A stretch of DNA of 64,000 nucleotides, taken from Alcanivorax sp. 1008. Lineage in GTDB: Bacteria; Pseudomonadota; Gammaproteobacteria; Pseudomonadales; Alcanivoracaceae. Both the position numbers and the translations under genes were made by a program. The notes below the pieces were generated by a model. The model saw only the letters and a program-made list of their open reading frames with translations, had not been told where the DNA came from and searched no databases. Positions 8,691 to 19,300 of this stretch are shown here, one piece after another (position 1 is the stretch's first letter; the number at the start of each line of letters is the position of its first letter). The stretch is from contig NZ_JAFMPS010000003.1 of the NCBI RefSeq assembly GCF_020667895.1, positions 125,586 to 189,585 of the forward strand, written 5' to 3'.

Positions 8691-9596
8691 ATGCCGGTAA
8701 CCTTCGATGGCAAGCTGGTGGTCGCGATCAGTTCGCGGGCGCTGTTCAATCTTGAAGAGAGTCATCGCATCTACGAGGCGGAGGGTCTGGCGGCTTATCA
8801 CGAATACCAGATTGCCCATGAGGAAGACGTTCTTGAGCCGGGAGATGCCTTTCCCCTGGTGCGTAAGCTGCTGGGTATTAATCAGCGCCTGTCAGGGGAG
8901 CCACGGGTTGAAGTGATTCTGTTGTCGCGAAACAGCTCCGATACGGGTCTGCGGGTGTTTAATTCTATTCAGCATTATGGCTTGCCGATCAGCCGAGCCG
9001 CTTTTGCCGGTGGAGCCAGTCCCCATCGTTACGTGTCAGCCTTTGGTGCCCACCTGTTCCTGTCTACTGACTATGAAGACGTTATGGGTGCTCTGGATGC
9101 CGGTTTCGCCGCGGCGACTATTTTGCCCGGTGGTAAGGCAGGAGAGGGGGACGAGCTGCGTATCGCCTTTGACGGTGATGCGGTGCTGTTCTCGGATGAA
9201 TCGGAGAGGATCTTTCAGGAGTCCGGTCTGCAGGCATTTACCGAGAACGAGCAGCGCTCGGCTCGCCAGCCTTTGCACGGAGGTCCGTTCAAGGGCTTTC
9301 TGGCCGCCCTGCACAATCTGCAGAGTGAGTTTGCCCCGGGTGAATGTCCCATCAGGACGGCACTGGTGACGGCCCGCTCGGCGCCGGCCCATGAGCGGGT
9401 AGTGCGGACCTTGCGCGAATGGAATATCCGTATTGATGAAAGCCTGTTTCTGGGCGGGCTGGATAAAGGTGTGTTCCTGAAAGCATTTGGCGCGGATGTG
9501 TTTTTTGATGATCAGCAGGGGCACTGTGAGTCCGCAAGACAGCATGTGCCGGCCGGTCATGTGCCCCATGGGATAAGCAATCAAGGCCGCCGCTAG
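8691..9596 (+). CDS. Cytosolic 5'-nucleotidase (NT5C1-like)
   Basis: A 301-residue protein of the 5'-nucleotidase family otherwise known from animal cytosolic 5'-nucleotidase I, which dephosphorylates nucleoside monophosphates. Typical segments are LVVAISSRALFNLEES, EVILLSRNSSDTGLRVFNSI, AFDGDAVLFSDESERIF and a GGLDKGVFLKAFGADVFFDD end with the HAD-like acidic pair. The start at 8691 was chosen for the AGGAG site 9 bp upstream; the frame is open to 8568 but the extension overlaps the divergent gene. It stands alone, 90 bp before cysB. Confidence 0.82.
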   Translation: MPVTFDGKLVVAISSRALFNLEESHRIYEAEGLAAYHEYQIAHEEDVLEPGDAFPLVRKLLGINQRLSGEPRVEVILLSRNSSDTGLRVFNSIQHYGLPISRAAFAGGASPHRYVSAFGAHLFLSTDYEDVMGALDAGFAAATILPGGKAGEGDELRIAFDGDAVLFSDESERIFQESGLQAFTENEQRSARQPLHGGPFKGFLAALHNLQSEFAPGECPIRTALVTARSAPAHERVVRTLREWNIRIDESLFLGGLDKGVFLKAFGADVFFDDQQGHCESARQHVPAGHVPHGISNQGRR

Positions 9597-9656
9597 GCCA
9601 TCTTTTAACAGTCTTTTCTCTATGCTGACAGAGTATAGCCGGCTGTGTTCTTATAA

Positions 9657-10661
<1,005 letters not shown>

Positions 10662-10669
10662 CGCATCGC

Positions 10670-12244
10670 TTACTTGCCACGCCACTGTACTCCGTAAAGG
10701 TCGTGGCGGCGGTCGCGCAGGTTCTTGACTGTGCCGCTGTTACGGGCCAGTTCCAGACTTTCGGGGCGAAGATCGGCAAATAGCACCATCTCCACATTTG
10801 GTGTCGAGTCCGCCGCAATGCCGTCTCTGGCAAAAGGGAAGTCACAGGGGGTCAAAATGGCGCTCTGGGCATACTGGATGTCCATGTTATGCACCTTGGG
10901 CAGGTTTCCTACGTTGCCGGCCATGACTACATATATCTGGTTTTCGACGGCTCTGGCCTGGCAGCAGTAGCGCACACGCAGGTAGCTCTGCCGCTCGTCG
11001 GTGCAAAATGGAACGAACAAGATGCGTATGCCTTGATCGACCAGGTGGCGGGCAAGCTCGGGAAATTCCGAGTCGTAACAGATTAGTACGCCAATTGGCC
11101 CACAATCAGTATCAATGGCGGTAAGCGTGTCACCACCACGAATATTCCACCAGTATGACTCGTTTGGAGTCGGGTGTATTTTTGCCTGAGTGTGCACCGT
11201 GCCATCCCGAAGAAAAATATAAGCAACGTTCTGAACGCTGCCATCGTCCATAAGGGTGGGGTGTGAGCCGGCAATGATATTGATATTAAAGCGGATCGAG
11301 AGCTCTCGGAATGTCTCGCAGAATCTGGGGGTATACTGGCTCAGCGCTTCGATGGCGGCGGAGGGGCCAAGTTCGTCTTGTTCTACGGACAGCAGTTGTA
11401 GGGCAAATAGCTCGGGGAACACTACAAAGTCTCCCTTGTAGTTTGCTACTACGTCCACAAAGTAAGTTACGATTTCGACAAACTCGTCAAAGCTCTTCAA
11501 GCCACGTTGCATGTATTGCACCGCGCCCACCCGAATACTGTCTGGCACGCGGGCGCCGTATTTTTTCTGTCGTTGAGCGCTATTAATGCTCGAAACCTTG
11601 GGGTTTTGCCAAGTAAGGTGAATACCGTAACCGAGTGATTCCCTGTCGGCGTCGAGGTATGAGGAAATGATGCCATGTACGCGGAAGCCATTGTGAAGCT
11701 GGAATGATAGTACCGGGTCACGTTGCTGGCCGGCAACGATGTGGTCAACATACTCTTGTACGCTGGCAAAGCGTTTTATCCGTTTTGCCAAGGACGGGAG
11801 TCTACCAACGAAAACCACTCCTTTAAGGCCTAAATCCTGACATAGTTGCTTGCGAGCATTATACAGGCGCTGGCCGATCCGGTAGCCCCGTACGTCCGGG
11901 TCGACACAGACCTCCATGCCGTAAAGCCAGTCGCCTTCAGGGTCATGCCGTGAGGCATAGCCATTGCCGGTTATGCTCGCCCAATCATGCTCCTTTAGAG
12001 CAACATCCTCTGCGACTCGGAAGGTGGCACAGTAGCCAACAACATGTTCTCCGAGAACAGCGACAAACTGTCCTTGTGGGAAACTGTGCATTTGTCCCTG
12101 AAGTGGCCCCGAAGAGTAGCCGTGCATTCCGGTCCCCGCATAGGCCTTGCTACTAAGCTGCATCAGCTGCGGAATGTCGTCTCGGGTGGCCTGACGGATA
12201 AACAGACGCTTTGAAGCGTCTTGGAATGTACTGTGTGTTGCCAT
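10670..12244 (-). CDS. GNAT acetyltransferase fused to a carbon-nitrogen hydrolase
   Basis: A 524-residue two-domain protein. Residues about 10-190 form a GNAT N-acetyltransferase domain (RLFIRQATRDDIPQLM; acetyl-CoA loop VDPDVRGYRIGQRLYNARK). Residues about 230-500 form a nitrilase/amidase domain with the Glu-Lys-Cys triad visible in VVFPELFA, AKIHPTPNE and VLICYDSEFPE. The fusion exists as a known but uncharacterized bacterial family; the substrate is unknown. Start at 12244 (MATHSTFQ), with an alternative three codons earlier. It converges on cysB with an 8-bp gap and diverges from thrH. Confidence 0.88.
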   Translation of the reverse strand: MATHSTFQDASKRLFIRQATRDDIPQLMQLSSKAYAGTGMHGYSSGPLQGQMHSFPQGQFVAVLGEHVVGYCATFRVAEDVALKEHDWASITGNGYASRHDPEGDWLYGMEVCVDPDVRGYRIGQRLYNARKQLCQDLGLKGVVFVGRLPSLAKRIKRFASVQEYVDHIVAGQQRDPVLSFQLHNGFRVHGIISSYLDADRESLGYGIHLTWQNPKVSSINSAQRQKKYGARVPDSIRVGAVQYMQRGLKSFDEFVEIVTYFVDVVANYKGDFVVFPELFALQLLSVEQDELGPSAAIEALSQYTPRFCETFRELSIRFNINIIAGSHPTLMDDGSVQNVAYIFLRDGTVHTQAKIHPTPNESYWWNIRGGDTLTAIDTDCGPIGVLICYDSEFPELARHLVDQGIRILFVPFCTDERQSYLRVRYCCQARAVENQIYVVMAGNVGNLPKVHNMDIQYAQSAILTPCDFPFARDGIAADSTPNVEMVLFADLRPESLELARNSGTVKNLRDRRHDLYGVQWRGK

Positions 12245-12402
12245 GGCCCGCATCCTCTCAATGCTCTTCGGTCAGAGGCCTGCATGATGCGCCCTGCGAA
12301 AACACCGCTGCAAGCTATAACCGGGCTGGCCCCGCTGGAGCCATTGCCAATCGCCTTCAGGACAGGGAAAATGCCGCCTTATTCGTTTCTGGGGGGTGTG
12401 CT

Positions 12403-13020
12403 GTGGAAATCGTCTGTCTTGATCTGGAAGGGGTGTTGGTGCCGGAAATCTGGATCAACTTTGCCGAGCGAACCGGTATTGATGAGCTGCGTGCTACTAC
12501 CCGGGATATTCCTGATTACGACGTGCTGATGAAGCAGCGTCTGCGCATTCTCGATGAGCATGGCTATGGTCTGCCGGACATCCAGAAAGTTATTGATGAG
12601 ATGGGCCCGATTCCGGGGGCGGCAGAGTTTGTTGATTGGTTGCGCGAGCATTTTCAGGTAATCATTCTATCTGACACCTTTTACGAGTTCGCCAAGCCGC
12701 TAATGCGCCAGCTCGGCTGGCCCACATTGTTCTGTCACAAGCTGGAAGTGAATGAGCAGGGCAGAATTACCGATTACAAACTGCGCCAGAAGGATCCCAA
12801 GCGCATGTCTGTTAAGGCTCTGCACGGCCTCGAGTATCGGGTGATTGCGGCGGGGGATTCGTATAACGACACCACCATGTTGGCTGAGGCCGATGTGGGC
12901 ATCCTGTTTCATGCACCACAGAACGTGATTGATGAGTTCCCGCAGTTCACTGCGGTACATACCTATGATGATCTGAAACAGGAGATCATCAAGGCCAGTG
13001 TGCGCGATATTCCAGCCTGA
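12403..13020 (+). CDS. thrH: ThrH phosphoserine phosphatase / homoserine phosphotransferase
   Basis: HAD-family enzyme of 205 residues from a GTG start at 12403, which has a GGGGGG ribosome-binding site just upstream. The frame is open upstream to 12211 but that part overlaps the divergent gene and does not match the family. The motifs are CLDLEGVLVPE (catalytic Asp), ILSDTFYEF and AAGDSYNDTTML. In P. aeruginosa ThrH dephosphorylates phosphoserine and can transfer the phosphate to homoserine, bypassing ThrB. Monocistronic, ending before a GC-rich hairpin. Confidence 0.92.
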   Translation: MEIVCLDLEGVLVPEIWINFAERTGIDELRATTRDIPDYDVLMKQRLRILDEHGYGLPDIQKVIDEMGPIPGAAEFVDWLREHFQVIILSDTFYEFAKPLMRQLGWPTLFCHKLEVNEQGRITDYKLRQKDPKRMSVKALHGLEYRVIAAGDSYNDTTMLAEADVGILFHAPQNVIDEFPQFTAVHTYDDLKQEIIKASVRDIPA

Positions 13021-13055
13021 CTTTCTCTGTAAAGCCCTTTGTAATGCCACTTGCT

Positions 13056-13077
13056 GCGGGCGTCCTCTGACGCCCGC
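13056..13077. terminator. Candidate hairpin terminator between convergent genes
   Basis: Nine-base inverted repeat GCGGGCGTC / GACGCCCGC with a CTCT loop between the thrH stop (13020) and the end of the minus-strand surface-protein gene (13083). The following plus-strand T run is weak (TTGTGTT), so termination efficiency is uncertain. Confidence 0.55.
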
Positions 13078-13082
13078 TTGTG

Positions 13083-16000
13083 TTACTGCTGCAGCTGTAG
13101 TGAATACTCCAGGCGGAAGCCACCGTTGGGTGGCATTACGCCATCAAATAGCACCCGGAAGTGGGTCACGTTTGCATCATATCCCGGCGGTGCGCCGCCA
13201 CCTTCAGATACCGGTGTATATAACCAGCTCAGGCCGCCATCCTCAGAGTACTCGATGACATCGATGCTCAGCCCAGAAGAGATATAGGGTGCTGGCGCAT
13301 CAAAAAACTGAATGCTGCCCACAAGAAAATTGGTAAATTGGGGTAGCTGGTCGGTGACCGCCACACCTACCGCATCGCCAGTGCCCAGCACGTGAGTGTT
13401 GCTGACCAGCACCTGGTAATCAATGTCTTCGCCCGGTGAAGCAGATCCAGTGCTGAACAGCGAGGCAGATGCAGTGCTGGCCAGCTTGGATACCGCTAAC
13501 AGTGGCGGGTCGGTCAATTCAATGCTGGCCGCATTGTAATGGGTCACCGTACCCTCGGTTCCTTCGTTGGCCCGCACCCTGAGTGTAAATGGCCCGTCCT
13601 GCCAGTCCGCGGGTAGCGGCACGGCGTATTCAAACACCTTGGTATTGCCAGCTTGGCTGATCACCGCAGTTTGCCCATGGGGCCCACTGACCGGGTTATT
13701 CAGTGCATCAAACACTTCAACAATGCTGTCGTTATTGATATCGGCAAAGCCGAACGGGTCCGTTACCGTGCTACGCACATACACGGTGGCTGACTCCACC
13801 ATGCGGCTGATCAAGTTCCCGGCAGGACTGGCATCATCATAGATCTCGACACTATCCACGTTGATAACAGTGGATGCATCCACTTCCACTCTGGACGGCA
13901 GGTTGTCCGGTGAAGTACATAAGGTGCCGGCGCCATTAGAGCTGAAGTCCAGCGTGCGAAAATTATTGCCACTTGCCATATCCACTTGTAAACGCAGTCC
14001 CGCGCCGGAAGGTATCGTTGTTGGGCCGGTATGATTGACAGTGAAAACAAGCCACTGCCAATCTGTTCCTGCGAGGCTTTGAGTTGCTGGAGTGGCGCCG
14101 ATAATTGCATTAGTGTCGGATCGACGTACCGTGACTCCCACGGTGCGAGCGAGATCTGTGCGGGTGCCGGACTTTCTGACGCATAGATGCACGGCCATGT
14201 CGCCATTAATCACCAGGTCGTCGGAGAGTGCCGGACTAAGGTCCAGGTTCATCAGGTTGTTGCGATTGATTGGCGGCGTGGCATTGATATCGGTGGTCGG
14301 CACGGTACGTTGCAAGGTGCCGGTGGTGGCCGTTGCCGGATAGGCATACAGCCGCTTGTTGCCACTGACCGAGGCACCGTAAATCGTATCGCTCAAGGTG
14401 CTGCTGTTGTTGCTGCTGTCGCCATCCACGTTGCCATTGCCTGTTGCCAGGGTGACAGTGGCAGTATTGTCAACGTTCTGACTGCCGCTACCTACCGCGC
14501 CAACATCAACATCAATGAATAAGTCCGGCAGGCTGGCGCCGTTGGCCAGCGGGCCTGCATGGCTGCAGCTGATCGTTTGTGCCGGTGATTCGCTGCAGCT
14601 CCAGCCGGTGCCAGTAAAGCCTGTGTAGCTGAAGCGACTGTCCAGCACGTCGACTACTTCAATACTATTCAGCGTGGCATCAGGGCCGTTATTGCTAACC
14701 TGAATGCGGAACTGCGCTGGCTGGCTGGCTAATAGCAGGCCACTGCTACGCGTCTTGCTGATGGTCAGGTCAGAGCGGACGGCACAGTCGGAACCCGGGC
14801 TGACGCCATCAATATCATCGGGGTTGGTATCCGGTGTGCCACTGCCTAGTTCGCCGCCGCTGGGTGTGGCGCCGAAATAATTGCCCGGAGTAATGGTGTA
14901 GCCACTCGGGCCCTGGGTGGTATTGATTACAGCGCTGAAGCTGTCGTTGATAAACACCACGCCACCGCCGCCGCCGCCGCCGGGGCCGTGTGCAACGCCA
15001 CCGGGGTCCGCGTTGCCGCCGGCGCCACCCTCTGCATTGATGGTCAGGGTGCCGGTTTGGCCGTTAGCCAGTACTAAAGCCGAGCCGCCCGCACCACCGC
15101 CGCCACCGCCATCGTTGACAGGGTTGGGAGTGGTGCCGTCGCCACCATTCACGTTGATCACGCCGTTGCCGGCCAGATCATTGGCACGGATTAATACTAT
15201 GCCACCACCGACTCCTCCGTGGGGTGGAGGGCTGTCGCCGTTGTTGCCCGTGGCTGCGCCACCGCCGCCGCCCATGACCAAACGGTTGGGCAGGGCAGGA
15301 AACGCAGTGCCGCCATAGCCGCCCACCGGCAGGTTGCTGTTCCAGGAGTTACCGCCTCGGGCCCCGGCGCCGCCATTACCGCCGCCCCCGCCGCCGGAGT
15401 TTTCGTCGTTATTGCTGGGGCGGCCATCAGTGCCACCTCCGCCCGCATTGCCTGGGGCTCCTCTGGCATAGGAGCCGTTCGGATAGCCTTCTACACCAGT
15501 GTCAATTCGCGTGCCGCTGCCGGTGTAAACATAGCGAGGGGTGCCGGCAATACCTTCGCCTTTGGAGCCATGGGCACCATTGACCGTGTTGCTTGATGTG
15601 TTGCGAAAGTCGGTATTGGCAGCGCCGCCCCGGCCAGTGTGTCGAAAGCCGCCGCCGCCGCGGAAACCAGCGGCGCTCATATTGATGCTAAAGCCGTTAA
15701 AATCCAGTGTATTGGCTACGTCCAGTGGCAGCACACCGCCTGTTTCACCATTCCATGCCGGCGCAGAGATGTTGCCGGTTAAGGTAAGGTTGTCATACTG
15801 CGGTACACGGATTACCTGATAACGACTTTGCCCTATAGTGCCACTGGCGTTGGCCCGTACGTAACCATTTATTAGCGGGCTGTTAAGAGTAATCGTACCG
15901 CCGCCGACGGAGGCAACACCGGCATATTCGTAGCGTCCGGCCGTGAAGTTGCTATCGTTCAGCCAGCCAGATGCGTCGCCACCAGCAACCCCATCACCGT

Positions 16001-16277
16001 AGCTGTCAGTGTTGGCCGAGTTAATCCCGGCGCCCTGCATCTGAATGACCAGGACCATATCGCCGGCAGCAAGTCCGACCGTCGTTGTCAGGGAAATGCT
16101 GGTGGAGCCTGCGCCTACACTGCCAGTGGGCTGATAAAAACGTAGTGGCCCCGGAGTGCCGGCTTCCTCTGCACTACCTTCGTCCCCCGGGTCGGCTTCA
16201 CATTGCAAAGCCGCCATAGCCTGCGAGGAAAAAAGCAGGGCTATTGTGAGAAGCAATGTTTTGCGTAGAAGGTTCAC
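13083..16277 (-). CDS. Exported glycine-rich protein with DUF11-type repeats
   Basis: A 1064-residue protein with a Sec signal peptide (MNLLRKTLLLTIALLFSSQAMA, cleaved near 22). Residues about 200-460 are extremely Gly-rich and contain three repeats of a hydrophobic strand plus a Gly loop (for example GGGIVLIRANDLAGNGVINV and GGSALVLANGQTGTLTINA). Residues about 505-630 are a DUF11 conserved-repeat domain (SDLTISKTRSSGLL, VSNNGPDATLNSIEVVDVLD), a beta-sandwich with unclear region to about 870, and the C-terminus a second DUF11-like end (VTDQLPQFTNFLVGSIQF). Probably surface-exposed or secreted. It is the last gene of the minus-strand cluster, 102 bp after the giant OmpA-like gene. Function unknown; an adhesin or matrix role is inference. 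Confidence 0.75.
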   Translation of the reverse strand: MNLLRKTLLLTIALLFSSQAMAALQCEADPGDEGSAEEAGTPGPLRFYQPTGSVGAGSTSISLTTTVGLAAGDMVLVIQMQGAGINSANTDSYGDGVAGGDASGWLNDSNFTAGRYEYAGVASVGGGTITLNSPLINGYVRANASGTIGQSRYQVIRVPQYDNLTLTGNISAPAWNGETGGVLPLDVANTLDFNGFSINMSAAGFRGGGGFRHTGRGGAANTDFRNTSSNTVNGAHGSKGEGIAGTPRYVYTGSGTRIDTGVEGYPNGSYARGAPGNAGGGGTDGRPSNNDENSGGGGGGNGGAGARGGNSWNSNLPVGGYGGTAFPALPNRLVMGGGGGAATGNNGDSPPPHGGVGGGIVLIRANDLAGNGVINVNGGDGTTPNPVNDGGGGGGAGGSALVLANGQTGTLTINAEGGAGGNADPGGVAHGPGGGGGGGVVFINDSFSAVINTTQGPSGYTITPGNYFGATPSGGELGSGTPDTNPDDIDGVSPGSDCAVRSDLTISKTRSSGLLLASQPAQFRIQVSNNGPDATLNSIEVVDVLDSRFSYTGFTGTGWSCSESPAQTISCSHAGPLANGASLPDLFIDVDVGAVGSGSQNVDNTATVTLATGNGNVDGDSSNNSSTLSDTIYGASVSGNKRLYAYPATATTGTLQRTVPTTDINATPPINRNNLMNLDLSPALSDDLVINGDMAVHLCVRKSGTRTDLARTVGVTVRRSDTNAIIGATPATQSLAGTDWQWLVFTVNHTGPTTIPSGAGLRLQVDMASGNNFRTLDFSSNGAGTLCTSPDNLPSRVEVDASTVINVDSVEIYDDASPAGNLISRMVESATVYVRSTVTDPFGFADINNDSIVEVFDALNNPVSGPHGQTAVISQAGNTKVFEYAVPLPADWQDGPFTLRVRANEGTEGTVTHYNAASIELTDPPLLAVSKLASTASASLFSTGSASPGEDIDYQVLVSNTHVLGTGDAVGVAVTDQLPQFTNFLVGSIQFFDAPAPYISSGLSIDVIEYSEDGGLSWLYTPVSEGGGAPPGYDANVTHFRVLFDGVMPPNGGFRLEYSLQLQQ

Positions 16278-16310
16278 AGCTTAGTCCACCGTTTCATCTT
16301 TGTGCAGGTC

Positions 16311-16368
16311 AGAAGAGCCACTTTTTGGCAGTAAAGGCATTCGCATACAAGAGAGTGCTGGCTCTTCT
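16311..16368. repeat. Inverted repeat in the gap between two surface-protein genes
   Basis: AGAAGAGCCA (16311-16320) is repeated inverted as TGGCTCTTCT (16359-16368), with 38 bases between, inside the 102-bp gap separating the 1064- and 1807-residue genes. It could form an intercistronic hairpin or be an operator; no poly-U tract follows. Confidence 0.45.
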
Positions 16369-16379
16369 GGCATCAGGCA

Positions 16380-19300
16380 TTACTCTGTCTCCGTCACACT
16401 ATTCTTGAAGCGCTTGGCGCTGCTTTGATCAAACTTGATGCGGAAGTCCAGCACGATGCCTTGAACACGGCCTTGAGCACCGCTGAAGTCATCATCATAG
16501 AATCCGCGGAAGTTGTACCCAAGGCTGATCCACACATCACGAATCGGGCTGTAGCCAGCCATCAGGCCAAAGGAGTTCATGCGCACATTGCTGTTGTAAC
16601 TGGCCAGAGTACTGCCACGGACGCCAACGTCCCAACGGGGGGTAATGTCATAACGGTATTCGCCACCGATCAAGTCGGTGTAACCCGTGAAGCGCTGGCT
16701 ATCGATAGTGTCGCCCACATATCGGGCACCGTACTGAAGGGATACCTGATGGCGCTCCTGCGCAACAAAGTTCAGGTGGGTGTTGTTGATCAGGCGATGA
16801 CCATAGCGAGAGCCAAAGGCATCCCGTTGCTCGTCGTATACAACACGGCTGCGATTCAGCCAGAACCAGCTCTCGGAAAGGGGGCGACGGACATAGCTGA
16901 AGTCCAGCTCAGAGGAGCGCAGGATATCGCCAGTGCGGAACTTCTGGTCAAAGTGTAGTGCGCGGCCAGCAACCGTGTTGGTTTCATCAAGACGGTGCTG
17001 GAAACCCGACAGCAGGTTCCACTTGTCATCATTAACCGCATGGCGATATTCGACCCGGTTGGTCCACTGCCAGCTGGCATCCTGATAGCCGAGGCCGCCG
17101 GAGATAGCAGTGTAGTCGTTGCCATCGGTGCCGCTGGCAGGGGCGCGATCAGGATCAAAGGAGTCCACCGGGTTGCCGTCGACAAGTGTTTGGGCGCGGT
17201 CAAAGCCTATATCCGCGGTCCAGTACTGGGAAAGCTCAATAGTCTGGAACAGCCCTGCATGGGCCATCATGCGAGGACCATACTCATCCATGCTACGGCT
17301 AACCGATGTGCTTGCCGTCGCACCGCGCCATGGTGTGGCGCGGGCGCCTACGCGACTATCCTGAGTGCGCTGTTCATGGCTCCAGGTGAACTCCTGGTTG
17401 GCGAACAGGGACACTCGGTCAGTCAGGCGGTAATCACTGCCCAGCATCAGGCGGGAGGGATAGTCAGACTCGTCTGAACCGCTATTGATGCTGGTTTCAC
17501 CCGTTGCGGACAGGGTCAGGCGCTTGTCCAACAGGTCTTTTTGGCCACCGGCAATAAGTTGCTGGCTTTCAAAAATACCGCCATTGGTTACGCTTTCCAC
17601 ATGGCGTGCACCGGCGAATGCCTGCCAGTCCGGCTGCTGGTATTCCACCCGGCCTTCGACAAGATCACGTCGGTTGCCTGTATCAGGAACCTGCTGGCGG
17701 CTGGCATCAGCGCTTACGGCGACATCTTCATTAATGCGGTAGCGGATGCCTGCTTGAATGTTGCGGGAGTCCTCATCACTTGGTGACTGCTGGGTAAGCC
17801 CGAAACCATCATCGGTTTGGTCAATGCGTACACGGGTATCTACTTGCTCCGAGGTGTACTGGTGCTCAAGCAGCCAAGCCTGATCATTGCTGCTGCCCGG
17901 TTGCAGATCCTGTCGTGTTCCGGCCAACTCCGCCTTAATGGTGTGCTGCTCGGTGGGCTTCCAGACCACGTCTGCGCCGATAAGTGAACCGGGTGCAGCC
18001 AGAGTATCGTCATTAACGGCGGTTATGCCGACAGTCAGACTTTCATCTTCATTGAACACAGTGGCGCGGCCGCCGGCCACGGTTTTTTCTGCGCCGACTT
18101 CCACTTCGTAGGTCACCACAATGCTAAGTGGATTGAACGATGCATCTTGAACGGGGATCGGCTGGCGGAAGAACATGGTGCCGTCAGCGCTGTCCAGGCT
18201 GTAGTCGATAAAGCGGGTCATGGGCGTGCTGCTGATCACTTCATTGGTGAAGCGGTCGCGGACTTCGACGGTGACTGTTTCGCTACCCGGCACAATCGGA
18301 GCGCGGCTCAGCCGGTACAGGCCCGAGGTGCCGTCCGGCTCAATATCATCGCGGATAAAGCCTTGAGAGCTGTCCGCAACAAAGCCCAGTGCGCTGACAT
18401 TACGGCCACGCCATTCAGCTTTGGCACCGGTTAATACTCTTTGATAGCGCCCTAGCTCGGTGACGGTCAGACCGGTGTCGTAGTCACCGAAGAGAGCATA
18501 AAAATCACGCTTTTCCATTCGCACATAAAGTTTTTTACTGGATGGAGCATCGTGGGTGCGCTGTGCGTCATCGCCGTAAAGCACATACCAGCGCTGGGGG
18601 TCGATGGCTTGGTTCAAGGGGCGACCTTCCGGTACACGACGAGTGTCCAGCGCGGCGGTCAGCAGCCATTCTCCGGCAACCGTGCCGCGAGCAAAAAAGG
18701 CCATTTCACCGTCGACATAGGCATGTTTATCTGGCGAACCCAGATTTTGCATATTGCCGCTTAGCGTATTGTAGCCGACGGTTCCCTCGGCAAAGCCCAC
18801 CAGAATCCATTCACGCAAATCCGGTGATACAGCAACAGTGAGCTCATCAGAAACCACTCGTCCATCAGTCAGACGCAGCCGGTAGGTGCCTGCGGTGCTG
18901 ACCGGCGCAAAGCGAGCAATGCCATTCTGGTCCACCACAACCACGTCGCCACGGTCTTCCAGCGGGCTGGTGGTTTGGCTGTAATTGAGCGGCCGCAGGC
19001 TGCCACTGACAATACGCAGTTCAGTTTGCGCCTGTAGTGGTTGATCAAAGGCGTCGAACAAGTTGAGTTTCAGTTGAACCGGGGTTAAACCGTCTGCCAC
19101 ATTCTCGATGCTGTCGCCGCTGCGGATGCTTTTTAGTTCGCCACTGCGGCGCAGAGTTACCTTCTCACGGAAGCGTACGACGCCAAATCCGCCCTTGCCT
19201 TGCAGCTCAAAGTTATGTTCGCCGACACTATCAATCTCTACACCAACCCAGGTGTAAACCACGGTTTTGGTTGCTTCGTCAGCGATTCGTGAGCCGATGC

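Noticed and set aside
14917-15318. Plus-strand proline-rich frame (PPPPPP runs)
   Set aside because: It is the antisense of the Gly-rich region of the 1064-residue protein; Gly codons read backwards give Pro and Ala runs.
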